DNA of 40,067 nt from Candidatus Epulonipiscium fishelsonii. Its GTDB lineage: Bacteria > Bacillota > Clostridia > Lachnospirales > Cellulosilyticaceae. The position numbers and the translations under genes are program-made. The DNA is taken from positions 1 through 40,067 of the forward strand of contig LJDB01000008.1 of the NCBI GenBank assembly GCA_001983455.1, given 5' to 3'. The notes beneath the pieces are model-generated. The model had not been told where the DNA came from and made no database searches. It saw nothing but the letters and a program-made list of their open reading frames with translations. This document shows, piece after piece, positions 1 through 7,160 of the stretch; the stretch's first letter is position 1; each line of letters begins with the position of its first letter.

Positions 1-34
1 TATTTGTTATTGAGTGTTGCAAAACACAAACATT

Positions 35-151
35 TTTGGTGATTATACGACTATGGGAAACACCCGTTTCCATACCGAACACGATGGTTAAGCTATAGTC
101 GGCTGATGGTACTAGTTTGGAGACGAACTGGGAGAGTAAGTGATTGCCAAA
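35..151 (+). rRNA. rrf: 5S ribosomal RNA
   Basis: About 117 nt with the 5S signature: the ends pair (TTTGGTGAT at 35-43 with ATTGCCAAA around 143-151), and the interior carries the loop sequence CCGAACACG and the typical 3' half with GGGAGAGTAAGTG. It is followed after a few bases by tRNA-Tyr, so it is the distal end of an rRNA operon whose 16S and 23S genes would lie upstream of the window. Confidence 0.95.
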
Positions 152-157
152 TTAATT

Positions 158-238
158 GGTGGGATTCCCGAGTGGCCAAAGGGGGCAGACTGTAACTCTG
201 TTGGTTTTCCTTCGAAGGTTCGAATCCTTCTCCCACCA
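158..238 (+). tRNA. tRNA-Tyr (anticodon GTA)
   Basis: The acceptor stem GGTGGGA (158-164) pairs with TCCCACC (231-237), with A238 as discriminator and no encoded CCA. The anticodon stem-loop reads CAGA-CTGTAAC-TCTG, giving anticodon GTA. A long variable arm and the T-loop GGTTCGAATC fit a class II tRNA-Tyr. It is co-transcribed with the 5S gene and ended by the hairpin just downstream. Confidence 0.95.
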
Positions 239-240
239 TT

Positions 241-280
241 AAAAAAAGCTTAGTTAAGCCTATTTAACTGAGCTTTTTTT
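241..280 (+). terminator. Rho-independent terminator of the rRNA/tRNA-Tyr transcript
   Basis: Stem AAAAGCTTAGTTAA / TTAACTGAGCTTTT with a 6-nt loop and a terminal T run. Bases 282-460 hold no gene that I can see; a short hairpin CGACT-CT-AGTCG lies around 412-423 with no T tract. Confidence 0.9.
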
Positions 281-463
281 GTCCCTTATTATTACTTTTA
301 TTTTAATATTTATATTTATAGGAATGGAAGAAATTACTAAAATTAAGTATTTTAATTAAAATCTAAAGAGAATGTATTGTATAATCAAGCTTTCTATTAG
401 GGATAGGCCGTCGACTCTAGTCGTCCATAATTGACAATATTTTGCATAAATGAAATATATGAC

Positions 464-492
464 TTGATTATATATCTAATGTATGTTATTAT
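464..492 (+). promoter_or_regulatory. Promoter of the cold-shock gene
   Basis: TTGATT (464-469), 17-bp spacer, TATTAT (487-492). Transcription would start near 499, giving an untranslated leader of about 118 nt before the ATG at 618, as is usual for csp genes. Confidence 0.65.
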
Positions 493-530
493 AAACGTGC
501 AAGTTAAAATATTGGAATTAGAACGAAATG

Positions 531-614
531 TAGGCCTCTTGTTAAATACAAAATCAAGACCGCAATACGTTTGTAATTAACAGTGTTTTAGCAGTAATTA
601 TATAAGGAGGCCTA
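531..614 (+). promoter_or_regulatory. Leader of the cold-shock gene with an anti-Shine-Dalgarno arm
   Basis: TAGGCCTCTT at 531-540 is complementary over 10 positions (one G-U) to AAGGAGGCCTA at 605-614, which contains the entire Shine-Dalgarno of the downstream ATG. The leader can therefore fold into a long-range helix that hides the ribosome site. The intervening ~65 nt is AT-rich. What the sequence shows is the complementarity; that it acts as a temperature-responsive switch is inference from known csp leaders. Confidence 0.5.
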
Positions 615-617
615 GTA

Positions 618-815
618 ATGACAGGTAAAGTAAAATGGTTTAACGCAGAAAAAGGTTTTGGATTTATTGAAAGAGAAGATGGTGACGATGTATTCGTACA
701 TTACACAGCTATTCAAGTTGATGGATTTAAAACTTTAGAAGAAGGTCAAGAAGTTAATTTCGACATAGTTGAAGGAAATAGAGGACCACAAGCTGCAAAC
801 GTTACACGTGGATAA
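618..815 (+). CDS. csp: Cold-shock protein, CspA family
   Basis: A 65-residue single cold-shock domain that binds single-stranded nucleic acid and acts as an RNA chaperone. Both RNA-binding motifs are visible: KGFGFIE (residues 12-18) for RNP1 and DVFVHYTAI (24-32) for RNP2. Length matches the family. A strong AAGGAGG ends 7 nt before the ATG. The gene is monocistronic, with its own promoter near 464-492, a long leader and a terminator at 852-888. The leader may occlude the ribosome site (see the leader entry). Confidence 0.95.
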   Translation: MTGKVKWFNAEKGFGFIEREDGDDVFVHYTAIQVDGFKTLEEGQEVNFDIVEGNRGPQAANVTRG

Positions 816-851
816 TTAATAACTAATCATCTAGTTAAGATTTAAACATAG

Positions 852-888
852 AAAAAGATAGGATACTTTAAAGTATCCTATCTTTTTT
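852..888 (+). terminator. Terminator of the cold-shock gene
   Basis: Near-perfect hairpin AAAGATAGGATACTTT / AAAGTATCCTATCTTT followed by T residues. Confidence 0.9.
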
Positions 889-957
889 AATACTATTAAT
901 TTGCTAACAGTTAAATTTGAATTTTATGATTTATTCTAATTTTTTTGTAAATTTAAG

Positions 958-986
958 TTGATTCTCTAAAATTTGTATGATAAAAT
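958..986 (+). promoter_or_regulatory. Promoter of tRNA-Arg
   Basis: TTGATT (958-963), 17-bp spacer, TAAAAT (981-986), placed about 10 bp before the mature tRNA. Confidence 0.6.
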
Positions 987-996
987 GAATCTATAG

Positions 997-1070
997 GCAT
1001 ACATAGCTCAACTGGATAGAGCACTTGACTTCGGATCAAGGGGTTGTGGGTTCAAGTCCTACTGTGTGTA
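997..1070 (+). tRNA. tRNA-Arg (anticodon TCG)
   Basis: Acceptor GCATACA (997-1003) pairs with TGTGTGT (1063-1069) allowing two G-U pairs. The anticodon arm CTTGA-CTTCGGA-TCAAG gives anticodon TCG. The T arm GTGGG-TTCAAGT-CCTAC is intact. No CCA is encoded. It stands alone between its own promoter and terminator. Confidence 0.93.
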
Positions 1071-1073
1071 ATC

Positions 1074-1106
1074 AAAAAAGATAGTTTAAACTATCTTTTT
1101 TTTTTT
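1074..1106 (+). terminator. Terminator of tRNA-Arg
   Basis: Hairpin AAAAGATAGTTTAAACTATCTTTT followed by a long T run. Bases 1107-1270 contain no gene that I can support; a purine-rich AAGGAAGGAA at about 1217-1226 is too far from the next start to serve it. Confidence 0.9.
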
Positions 1107-1282
1107 GCCTATTAAAATTTATTATTCCACTTGTATAAAATCGTTAACTATTTCCAATACTGGTAATATGAGGATAGTTATTCCTCTATGTACTTATCTT
1201 AAAATTCATAAAAAAGAAAGGAAGGAATACAAGGATTAATAAGAGCACTTTATATTTATCCTTGTTCAATTAGGTGAAAAAT

Positions 1283-1861
1283 ATGATTGATAAAGCAACA
1301 AGAGCCATTATGATAGGGCTGTCAGTATATTTATATTATGTTTTTATAGTAAATGATTTTAGTATTTTAAGAGCTCTTACCAAAATTTTAATGGTTTCTT
1401 TATTACTAGTTATTATGGAACGAATAAAGAAGAAAAGCTCAAAAAAATTCTCAGAATACTCTTCAATAGAGATGATTGATAAAATGTCAGAAAACACATT
1501 TATAGCCTATATTGGTGAAATGTATAAAAGACTTGGGTACCAAGTAAATGTACCAACTGATTCTGTTGAAAAAGGAATATCAGATTTAACGCTTTATAAA
1601 GGTGGCAAAAAATTTCGTTTAAAATGTTTACATGTTGAGGATACTGTAAGCAGTGAAACTATGAATGGACTTATAAAAAATCAAGAAAAATATATTAAAG
1701 CACCTTTTATAATAGTAACTAATGGAAAGTTTCTGCAGGAGAGCGTCAATAAAGCTTTAGAAACTCCTATGATTTTAAGGAGCAGAGGCTATATAGAAGA
1801 TTATATAGAGCAAGTTCCCAAGGACCCAAAAAAAAATAGATACAATTTAAATTTTAATTAA
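1283..1861 (+). CDS. Membrane-anchored Mrr-like nuclease-fold protein
   Basis: About 192 residues. Two hydrophobic segments at the N terminus (roughly residues 9-23 and 31-46) are followed by a basic stretch and a domain of about 130 residues that looks like a type IV restriction (Mrr/PD-(D/E)XK) fold: FIAYIGEMYKRLGYQV, then ISDLTLYKGGKKFRLKCLH, where D and K fit the D-x(n)-x-K positions, though the usual Q/E before K is replaced (RLKCL). I prefer the ATG at 1283 over GTG 1274 because AGGTG at 1272-1276 gives it correct spacing. Catalytic competence is doubtful. It is followed by a small membrane protein gene; whether they work together is unknown. Confidence 0.6.
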   Translation: MIDKATRAIMIGLSVYLYYVFIVNDFSILRALTKILMVSLLLVIMERIKKKSSKKFSEYSSIEMIDKMSENTFIAYIGEMYKRLGYQVNVPTDSVEKGISDLTLYKGGKKFRLKCLHVEDTVSSETMNGLIKNQEKYIKAPFIIVTNGKFLQESVNKALETPMILRSRGYIEDYIEQVPKDPKKNRYNLNFN

Positions 1862-1897
1862 AACATGTTATAATTAAAGCATAAAGGAGGAACTTTT

Positions 1898-2233
1898 ATG
1901 CAAGAAAAAAATTTTAGATTGAAGTCAATAGTAGGTGCAGTTTTAATTATACTATTAACAATTTCTATTTCAATGATTATAACATTTCCGGAAATAAGAC
2001 AATCTTTATTAGATGCAAAATCAGAGATTTTAAAAAGTTTTATAATAGGGTTAAGTATATTACCAGTCATGATTTTTATTATTCACAATGGAGGCAAAAA
2101 CTGGACAAAAAGTAAATTATCGTGGATAATTTTGATAATAGCCTGTGGAGCTGTATTTTATATTTCTGTTTCAGGAGAAAAAATGGCACGAGATAATTTT
2201 TTATTAGAACATAATTTGGATGAAATGTATTGA
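1898..2233 (+). CDS. Small three-helix membrane protein, unknown function
   Basis: 111 residues with three hydrophobic segments (about 9-28, 46-66 and 76-95) and a charged C-terminal tail. The start has a clear AAAGGAGG. Its stop TGA overlaps the GAGG of the following tadA, so the two are translationally close and likely co-transcribed. I recognise no family. Confidence 0.75.
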   Translation: MQEKNFRLKSIVGAVLIILLTISISMIITFPEIRQSLLDAKSEILKSFIIGLSILPVMIFIIHNGGKNWTKSKLSWIILIIACGAVFYISVSGEKMARDNFLLEHNLDEMY

Positions 2234-2243
2234 GGTCTAAGCA

Positions 2244-2696
2244 ATGCATGAAATATTTATGATGGAAGCATTAAGACAAGCAGATATAGCACTATCTCTT
2301 GATGAAATACCTATTGGAGCAATTATAACCCATAAAAATAAAATAATTGGAAAAGCATGTAACCAAAGAAATACTTATAAGAATTCACTGTACCATGCTG
2401 AAATTTTAGCAATAAACCAAGCTTGTGAGACAATTGGGGATTGGAGATTAGAAGAGTGTACCATCTATATAACTTTAGAACCATGCCCAATGTGTGCAGG
2501 AGCAATTATACAATCTAGGATACCAACAGTTGTATACGGCGCTTCCAGTCCAAAATCAGGATGTGCTGGCTCAATTTTAAATATTCTTGAGATGGATGCA
2601 TTAAACCATAAATGTGAAGTTATAAGAGGAATAAAAGAAGAAGAATGCACAAAAAAACTTACCAATTATTTTCAACAACTAAGATTGAAAAAATAA
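2244..2696 (+). CDS. tadA: tRNA-specific adenosine deaminase TadA
   Basis: 150 residues, the normal length. It converts adenosine 34 of tRNA-Arg(ACG) to inosine. The zinc/catalytic motifs are complete: H51-A-E53 and P80-C-P-M-C84. A GAGG sequence overlapping the preceding stop supplies the ribosome site. In Clostridia this gene commonly precedes the SRP RNA and dnaX, as here. Confidence 0.95.
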   Translation: MHEIFMMEALRQADIALSLDEIPIGAIITHKNKIIGKACNQRNTYKNSLYHAEILAINQACETIGDWRLEECTIYITLEPCPMCAGAIIQSRIPTVVYGASSPKSGCAGSILNILEMDALNHKCEVIRGIKEEECTKKLTNYFQQLRLKK

Positions 2697-2716
2697 TTTA
2701 ATTATTTTAAAAAAAA

Positions 2717-2725
2717 TGCTATAAT
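2717..2725 (+). promoter_or_regulatory. Extended -10 element before the YbjN-like gene
   Basis: TGCTATAAT: a perfect -10 with the TGn extension, 45 bp upstream of the ATG at 2771. No convincing -35 is seen. Confidence 0.5.
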
Positions 2726-2770
2726 AATAACTAGGCTTAACAAATACAAACAGAAAGCGTGGGGAAAGAA

Positions 2771-3253
2771 ATGGCCGTTACTATGAAACATAAAAAAGCA
2801 AGAGTTTTTAGAGATTTTCTAATTAGTAAAGATACTATAAAAATGTTCAAAGAGGAAGAAACTGATAATGCAGTTCTATTTAGAAGTATTTACAATGTTA
2901 GAGAGAATGATAAAAAACAATTTGTTATTATCATAAATGATAGTATTTATATTACTATGCAATCTCTAATTTTAAAAGAAGTACCCGAACATAAACGCCA
3001 AGCTATCATAAACTTGATTAATCAAATTCAGTTTGAGTATCCTACCGTAAAATATGTAGTTACTCCTGAAAATCATCTTATGACTTCTATTGCTTTTCAT
3101 GGAAGCGACAAGACTATGGATCCAGCAACAATTTTAATGTGTACTATTGAATATTTTAAAGTACTTCAAAACAACCATTATGAAAGATTTTTAGCATGTA
3201 TTGAAGGCAGAGAACCAAATTTTGAAACAAAAAAAGATGAAAAAAGTGAATAA
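2771..3253 (+). CDS. YbjN-like / type III chaperone-fold protein, function unknown
   Basis: 160 residues from the ATG at 2771, chosen over GTG 2759 because the GGGGAAAG between them is a well-placed ribosome site for the ATG. The alternation of short strands and helices, VLFRSIYNVRENDKKQFVIIINDSIYITMQSL, followed by a helix-rich C half, is reminiscent of the YbjN/secretion-chaperone fold. This is a weak resemblance with no catalytic motif seen. The C terminus is charged. The SRP RNA promoter begins right after its stop. Confidence 0.55.
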   Translation: MAVTMKHKKARVFRDFLISKDTIKMFKEEETDNAVLFRSIYNVRENDKKQFVIIINDSIYITMQSLILKEVPEHKRQAIINLINQIQFEYPTVKYVVTPENHLMTSIAFHGSDKTMDPATILMCTIEYFKVLQNNHYERFLACIEGREPNFETKKDEKSE

Positions 3254-3256
3254 TGA

Positions 3257-3285
3257 TTGACATGCGTGTTGCAAGTATGTATAAT
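3257..3285 (+). promoter_or_regulatory. Promoter of the SRP RNA
   Basis: Consensus TTGACA (3257-3262), 17-bp spacer, consensus TATAAT (3280-3285). The strongest sigma-A promoter in the window, fitting a highly expressed stable RNA. Confidence 0.85.
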
Positions 3286-3311
3286 ATAAGAGTGACATAA
3301 GTCAAAACTTT

Positions 3312-3577
3312 TCTGTGCTAGCCGGGGAGGTAGCGGTGCCCTGAACCTGCAACCCGCTATAGCAGGGGTGACGCTTAGTTTGAGGCAGTATTTTGTGGAG
3401 TCTGCCCTTAGAAAGTGGTGTTGACGATTGGGTCTTACGCAATAGACACTTATGAACCGTGTCAGATCTTGACGGAAGCAGCACTAAGTAAGACCGTCTA
3501 TGTGCCGTAAGGAAGCCTGGTTTGAGCTAACTACTAAGGTAACGTTTGGAAGGTGCTGTCGAAGCTAAGTGCACAGA
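3312..3577 (+). ncRNA. ffs: Signal recognition particle RNA, large bacterial type
   Basis: About 266 nt. The 5' and 3' ends pair (TCTGTGC at 3312-3318 with GCACAGA at 3571-3577). The Alu-domain motif TGTGCTAGCCGGGGAGGTAGCGGTGCC is present in the 5' part (3314 onward). The conserved SRP54-binding tip GTCAGATCTTGACGGAAGCAGCAC lies near 3459-3483. The presence of an Alu domain makes it the Bacillus/Clostridium large form. It is the RNA scaffold for Ffh in co-translational membrane targeting. It lies between tadA and dnaX, its usual clostridial location. Confidence 0.93.
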
Positions 3578-3596
3578 TTTATTAATGAATATAATG

Positions 3597-3626
3597 GACA
3601 AGGTGCAAACGTACCTTGTCTTTTTT
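3597..3626 (+). terminator. Terminator of the SRP RNA
   Basis: GACAAGGT / ACCTTGTC stem with an 8-nt loop and six T residues. Confidence 0.9.
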
Positions 3627-3678
3627 CATTTTAAATAATAGGAATTATTGGGTTTTTGATTATGTGAAAGGAAGTAGT

Positions 3679-5301
3679 ATGAGTTATTTAGCATTGTATA
3701 GAAAGTATAGGCCAAAATCTTTTAATGATATAATAGGTCAAAATCATATTGTAAAAACTTTGCAAAACCAAATTAATAAGGGAAGAGTTGGTCATGCTTA
3801 CTTATTTTCTGGAACACGTGGAACAGGAAAAACGACTATTGCCAAAATCTTTGCAAATGCAATAAACTGCCAAAATCCTATAGATGGTTCTGCATGTGGT
3901 CAATGTGAAATTTGTAAACAATTACTCGATACTACTAACTTAAATATAATAGAAATTGATGCTGCTTCACACAATGGGGTAGATAACATCCGTGAAATAA
4001 ATGAAGAAGTAAAATATGCTCCTGCTATTGGAAAATATAAAATATATATAATTGATGAAGTTCATATGCTTTCTATTGGAGCATTTAATGCTATGCTAAA
4101 AACTCTAGAAGAGCCCCCAGCACACACTATATTTATTCTAGCTACTACTGATCCACAAAAAATTCCAGTAACGATTATTTCAAGATGTCAACGGTTTGAT
4201 TTCAAAAGAATTAATGTCAAAAATATTGAAGAGTGTCTTAAGCACTATATGGAGCTTGAGGATGTAAAAATTGAACAAGAAGCCTTGATGTATATTGCAC
4301 ATATTTCGGATGGAAGTATGCGAGATGCCTTAAGTATACTTGAGCAATGTATATCTTTTTATTATAATGAATTCATAACCCATGATAAAGTTTTAGAATT
4401 AATTGGGGCAGTTGACAATAAACTAATATTTGATATGATCAATTCTATAGCCAAATTTGATAGTACTACCGCTATTGGTATATGTGACGAGATAAATAAC
4501 CAAGGAAGAAACATTAGACAATTTAACAATGATTTAATTGTTCATGTTAGAAACTTGTTGGTAGCTAAAACTACAAACGGCAACTCAAATGTATTGGACT
4601 ATAGTAAGGAACATATAGAACAACTAAAAACACAAGCTAACAACATTAATATTAATGATTTAATGAGGTATATAAAAATATTTTCAGAGCTTGATATAGA
4701 CTTAAAGGTGGCTTCTAACCCAAAAGTTATTTTAGAAGTTGCAATTTTAAAGCTATGTGAGCCAAATATGGATATTGATAATCCTATATACAGTAAAATT
4801 GCTGAATTAGAAAACAAAATCGCTAAACTACAAGCAACAGGAGTACAGGTTCAAACAACATCTAGTGAAAAAAAAGAAGTTGCAATCCAAAAGCCTACTA
4901 GATTACCTGACGCAGTTCCTGAAGATATATTAAAATTACAAAAAGAGTGGTCTAATATCATAGATAGTTTAAACAGTACAAGTAAAGAGCATGCAGAATA
5001 TGCAGTTTTTTTATCATTTAAAAATGATAATGTTGAGGCAAAAGTTTTGGAAGGAAATATTTTATATATAGTTTATAGTGAATCAGGTCTCGAAAATCTG
5101 CTAAATAGTAACTTAGACAAGTTAAAAGAAGCTCTTTCTATGAGAGAAAATAAATCTATAAATATTAAATTAATGTCAGTTGAGGAATATAATATTAAAA
5201 AACAAGAACTATATGGTTCAGGAGAAACTCCTGTTTATATAGATAAAAACTTACAAGAATTTCAATCTAAAGTCAATTTTGATGTAACTGTAAAAGATTA
5301 A
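3679..5301 (+). CDS. dnaX: DNA polymerase III gamma/tau subunit DnaX
   Basis: 540 residues, ATPase of the clamp loader. The start at 3679 gives the family's typical N terminus MSYLALYRKYRPKSF and has AAAGGAAG in front; a longer reading from 3616 would run through the SRP terminator. Visible motifs: Walker A GTRGTGKTT (about 48-56), a zinc knuckle CGQCEIC (about 78-84), Walker B with IIDEVH, and the sensor TIISRCQRFDF. A poorly conserved linker and C-terminal domain follow from about residue 380. An A8 run (4868-4875) at codons 397-399 is a potential slippery site that would produce a ~407-residue gamma-like form. The first gene of dnaX-ybaB-recR. Confidence 0.95.
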   Translation: MSYLALYRKYRPKSFNDIIGQNHIVKTLQNQINKGRVGHAYLFSGTRGTGKTTIAKIFANAINCQNPIDGSACGQCEICKQLLDTTNLNIIEIDAASHNGVDNIREINEEVKYAPAIGKYKIYIIDEVHMLSIGAFNAMLKTLEEPPAHTIFILATTDPQKIPVTIISRCQRFDFKRINVKNIEECLKHYMELEDVKIEQEALMYIAHISDGSMRDALSILEQCISFYYNEFITHDKVLELIGAVDNKLIFDMINSIAKFDSTTAIGICDEINNQGRNIRQFNNDLIVHVRNLLVAKTTNGNSNVLDYSKEHIEQLKTQANNININDLMRYIKIFSELDIDLKVASNPKVILEVAILKLCEPNMDIDNPIYSKIAELENKIAKLQATGVQVQTTSSEKKEVAIQKPTRLPDAVPEDILKLQKEWSNIIDSLNSTSKEHAEYAVFLSFKNDNVEAKVLEGNILYIVYSESGLENLLNSNLDKLKEALSMRENKSINIKLMSVEEYNIKKQELYGSGETPVYIDKNLQEFQSKVNFDVTVKD

Positions 5302-5315
5302 AGGAGGAACTAAAA

Positions 5316-5654
5316 ATGGCAAAACAAAACTTTGGTGGAATGCCAAACATGCAACAACTTATGAAACAGGCTCAAAAGATGCAAAAACAAATGGAAGAAG
5401 TTCAGTCTAAACTTGAGGAAATGACTATAACAGCAACATCTGGTGGTGGAATGGTTGAAGCTATTGCCACTGGAAAAAAAGAAATTATATCTATAAAAAT
5501 CAATGAAGAAGTTGTTGATAAAGATGATATAGAAACTTTAGAAGATTTAGTGTTAGCTGCAGTAAACGAAGCATTTCGTCAGGCGGATGAAATTTCGCAA
5601 AAAGAAATGGGCAAAGTAACAGGCGGAATGGGAATGCCAGGAGGAATATTTTAG
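5316..5654 (+). CDS. ybaB: YbaB/EbfC family nucleoid-associated protein
   Basis: 112 residues, standard length. A DNA-binding dimer usually encoded between dnaX and recR, as here. The family core is seen: an N-terminal amphipathic helix ([22 protein letters not shown]) and the strand [23 protein letters not shown]. Gly/Met-rich ends. AAAGGAGG precedes the ATG. Its stop codon overlaps the GTG of recR by one base. Confidence 0.95.
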   Translation: MAKQNFGGMPNMQQLMKQAQKMQKQMEEVQSKLEEMTITATSGGGMVEAIATGKKEIISIKINEEVVDKDDIETLEDLVLAAVNEAFRQADEISQKEMGKVTGGMGMPGGIF

Positions 5655-6256
5655 TGAATAATTACTATGGTAATAAAATGGTTGCTCTTATTGGAGAACT
5701 TTCAAAATTACCAGGGATTGGCTCAAAAACAGCTCAACGTTTAGCCTTTCATATTATATCAATGCCAAAAGATAAAGTTGAGCACTTGGCCCAGACAATG
5801 GTTCAAGCAAAAGAAGACATAAAGTATTGTGAAAGATGCTGTACAATTACAGATGAAAATCTTTGTCCAATATGTAAAGATCCAAATAGAGTGCAGACGC
5901 AACTTATGGTTGTGGAAGACTCTAGAGATATGGCTGCATATGAGCGAACTCAAGAATTCACAGGGATATACCATATATTGCATGGAGCAATTTCTCCAAT
6001 GATGCATGTTGGCCCAAGTGATATAAAAATTAAAGAATTATTAAATCGCATCAAGGATGAAGATATCAACGAAGTTATAGTTGCTACAAATCCAAATATA
6101 GAAGGCGAAGCAACTGCAATATATATTAGCAAATTAATTAAACCACTAGGCATAAAAATAACCCGTATAGCACATGGGGTTCCAGTAGGTGGAGATTTGG
6201 AATATGTAGACGAAGTTACACTTTCTCGTGCTTTACAAGGCAGACAAGAAATGTAA
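5654..6256 (+). CDS. recR: Recombination mediator RecR
   Basis: 200 residues, standard length. Works with RecF/RecO in loading RecA at gaps. The order of parts is intact: helix-hairpin-helix [19 protein letters not shown] (about 16-34), zinc finger C59, C62, C71, C74, then a Toprim domain beginning MVVEDSRDM (about 84) and the C-terminal [30 protein letters not shown] end. It starts at GTG 5654 overlapping the ybaB stop (translational coupling). Confidence 0.96.
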   Translation: MNNYYGNKMVALIGELSKLPGIGSKTAQRLAFHIISMPKDKVEHLAQTMVQAKEDIKYCERCCTITDENLCPICKDPNRVQTQLMVVEDSRDMAAYERTQEFTGIYHILHGAISPMMHVGPSDIKIKELLNRIKDEDINEVIVATNPNIEGEATAIYISKLIKPLGIKITRIAHGVPVGGDLEYVDEVTLSRALQGRQEM

Positions 6257-6268
6257 TGAATACCAGAT

Positions 6269-6313
6269 AATAAATCCATAGGGAAGCACAATGTTCTTCT
6301 ATATGGATTTATT
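6269..6313 (+). terminator. Stem-loop after recR
   Basis: AATAAATCCATA (6269-6280) pairs perfectly with TATGGATTTATT (6302-6313), and part of the 21-nt loop pairs further. No T run follows, so it may be a transcript-stabilising or Rho-assisted end rather than an intrinsic terminator. Confidence 0.5.
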
Positions 6314-6399
6314 GGCAAGCCCATTTTCATACATCATAAAATATCACCCCTATTTATTTCCAATTTTTAGTACGATTAATTTTTAAAGGAGGTGATGAC

Positions 6400-6801
6400 A
6401 TGTTGCTTAAAAATAATTTAGAACATTTACTGCTAACTCATAGTAAACACGCATATAAATCTGAAATTAAAGAAGGAAAAAGCTTATTTGAAATTTGGTC
6501 TGATGAAATGGATAAAAAAGCCGAAGAAAGAGCTAAGATAAAAAAAGAAGAGGATATTAAGGAACTTAGGAAAAAACTTAATAACATTAAATCCAAACAG
6601 GCAGCTCGCAGAATGATAAATCCTATACTACAAAAAGCACTTTTTGCCCAAGACTTGGCTGTGTTATATGAACTTGAAAACTTTTTAAAGAACAAATACA
6701 TTACTTTGCCTGAAAAAAGTGATAAACAAAATACTCAAAACAGCAAACCACTAGAGTTAAAAAATAACAATATTCACCAGAGATGTATGAAAAAGTTATA
6801 G
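6400..6801 (+). CDS. Unknown charged helical protein (N-terminal part of a possibly frameshifted gene)
   Basis: 133 residues, no recognised family. A perfect anti-16S ribosome site (AAAGGAGGTGATGA) precedes the ATG. Residues about 36-65 are strongly charged and heptad-like (EEDIKELRKKLNNIKSKQ), suggesting coiled coil, followed by a hydrophobic helix segment. It overlaps the next ORF by 19 nt in the -1 frame; the next ORF has no ribosome site of its own and its reading frame is open back to 6768 and continues in the same compositional style. It may be translationally coupled or disrupted by an indel between 6768 and 6801. Confidence 0.55.
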   Translation: MLLKNNLEHLLLTHSKHAYKSEIKEGKSLFEIWSDEMDKKAEERAKIKKEEDIKELRKKLNNIKSKQAARRMINPILQKALFAQDLAVLYELENFLKNKYITLPEKSDKQNTQNSKPLELKNNNIHQRCMKKL

Positions 6802-7109
6802 AATTTGAAAAAATGTATGAGGAAGTTGATAATTTAAAAGAAAAGCTTGATAATGCTGAAACTGGAATAAATATAATGACTGCTTTAAAAATTTTAGAGA
6901 CAATTGATGAGTTTACCAAATGTGGAAAATATCAAAATCTACCTATGGAATCTGAAAAAAATAATTCTGTACATAAATCTCAGGTGCAACATAGCTTTGA
7001 CAATAATAAGTTATCAAATTTAAAAGCTGAATTGACTAGTTTTTCTCCCAAACCTTCCAAATACGAATATAAAAATACAAACTTATCAACTAGAGAATTT
7101 ACTGCATAA
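6783..7109 (+). CDS. Unknown helical protein (possible C-terminal part of the preceding gene)
   Basis: 108 residues from ATG 6783, not recognised. Begins with a heptad-like helix (VIEFEKMYEEVDNLKEKLDNAE) and ends in a polar, Lys/Ser/Asn-rich tail. No Shine-Dalgarno is visible. In the same frame the ORF is open from 6768, so codons S-P-E precede the ATG, which looks like natural coding sequence. Either a coupled second cistron or the back half of the upstream gene after a single-base change. Confidence 0.45.
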   Translation: MYEKVIEFEKMYEEVDNLKEKLDNAETGINIMTALKILETIDEFTKCGKYQNLPMESEKNNSVHKSQVQHSFDNNKLSNLKAELTSFSPKPSKYEYKNTNLSTREFTA

Positions 7110-7120
7110 GATTTAAAAAC

Positions 7121-7144
7121 GAGGTATAGTCAATACTATACCTC
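7121..7144 (-). terminator. Terminator of the sugar-transferase gene (also faces the plus-strand ORF)
   Basis: GAGGTATAGT / ACTATACCTC, perfect 10-bp stem with a 4-nt loop. On the minus strand it is followed by GTTTTTAAA, giving a usable U tract. Confidence 0.8.
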
Positions 7145-7160
7145 AAAAAATATAAAATTT

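Noticed and set aside
403..425. Vector or linker sequence (GTCGACTCTAG resembles a cloning polylinker)
   Set aside because: The match ends after 11 bp and the segment forms a natural small hairpin; flanks are ordinary AT-rich genomic DNA.
3616..3678. Extended N terminus of DnaX
   Set aside because: It would begin in the SRP RNA terminator and lacks a ribosome site; the ATG at 3679 gives the conserved family start.
6759..6765. Programmed -1 frameshift at A-AAA-AAT joining the two overlapping ORFs
   Set aside because: A -1 shift at this heptamer meets a stop codon (TAA at 6765-6767) immediately, so it cannot produce the fusion.
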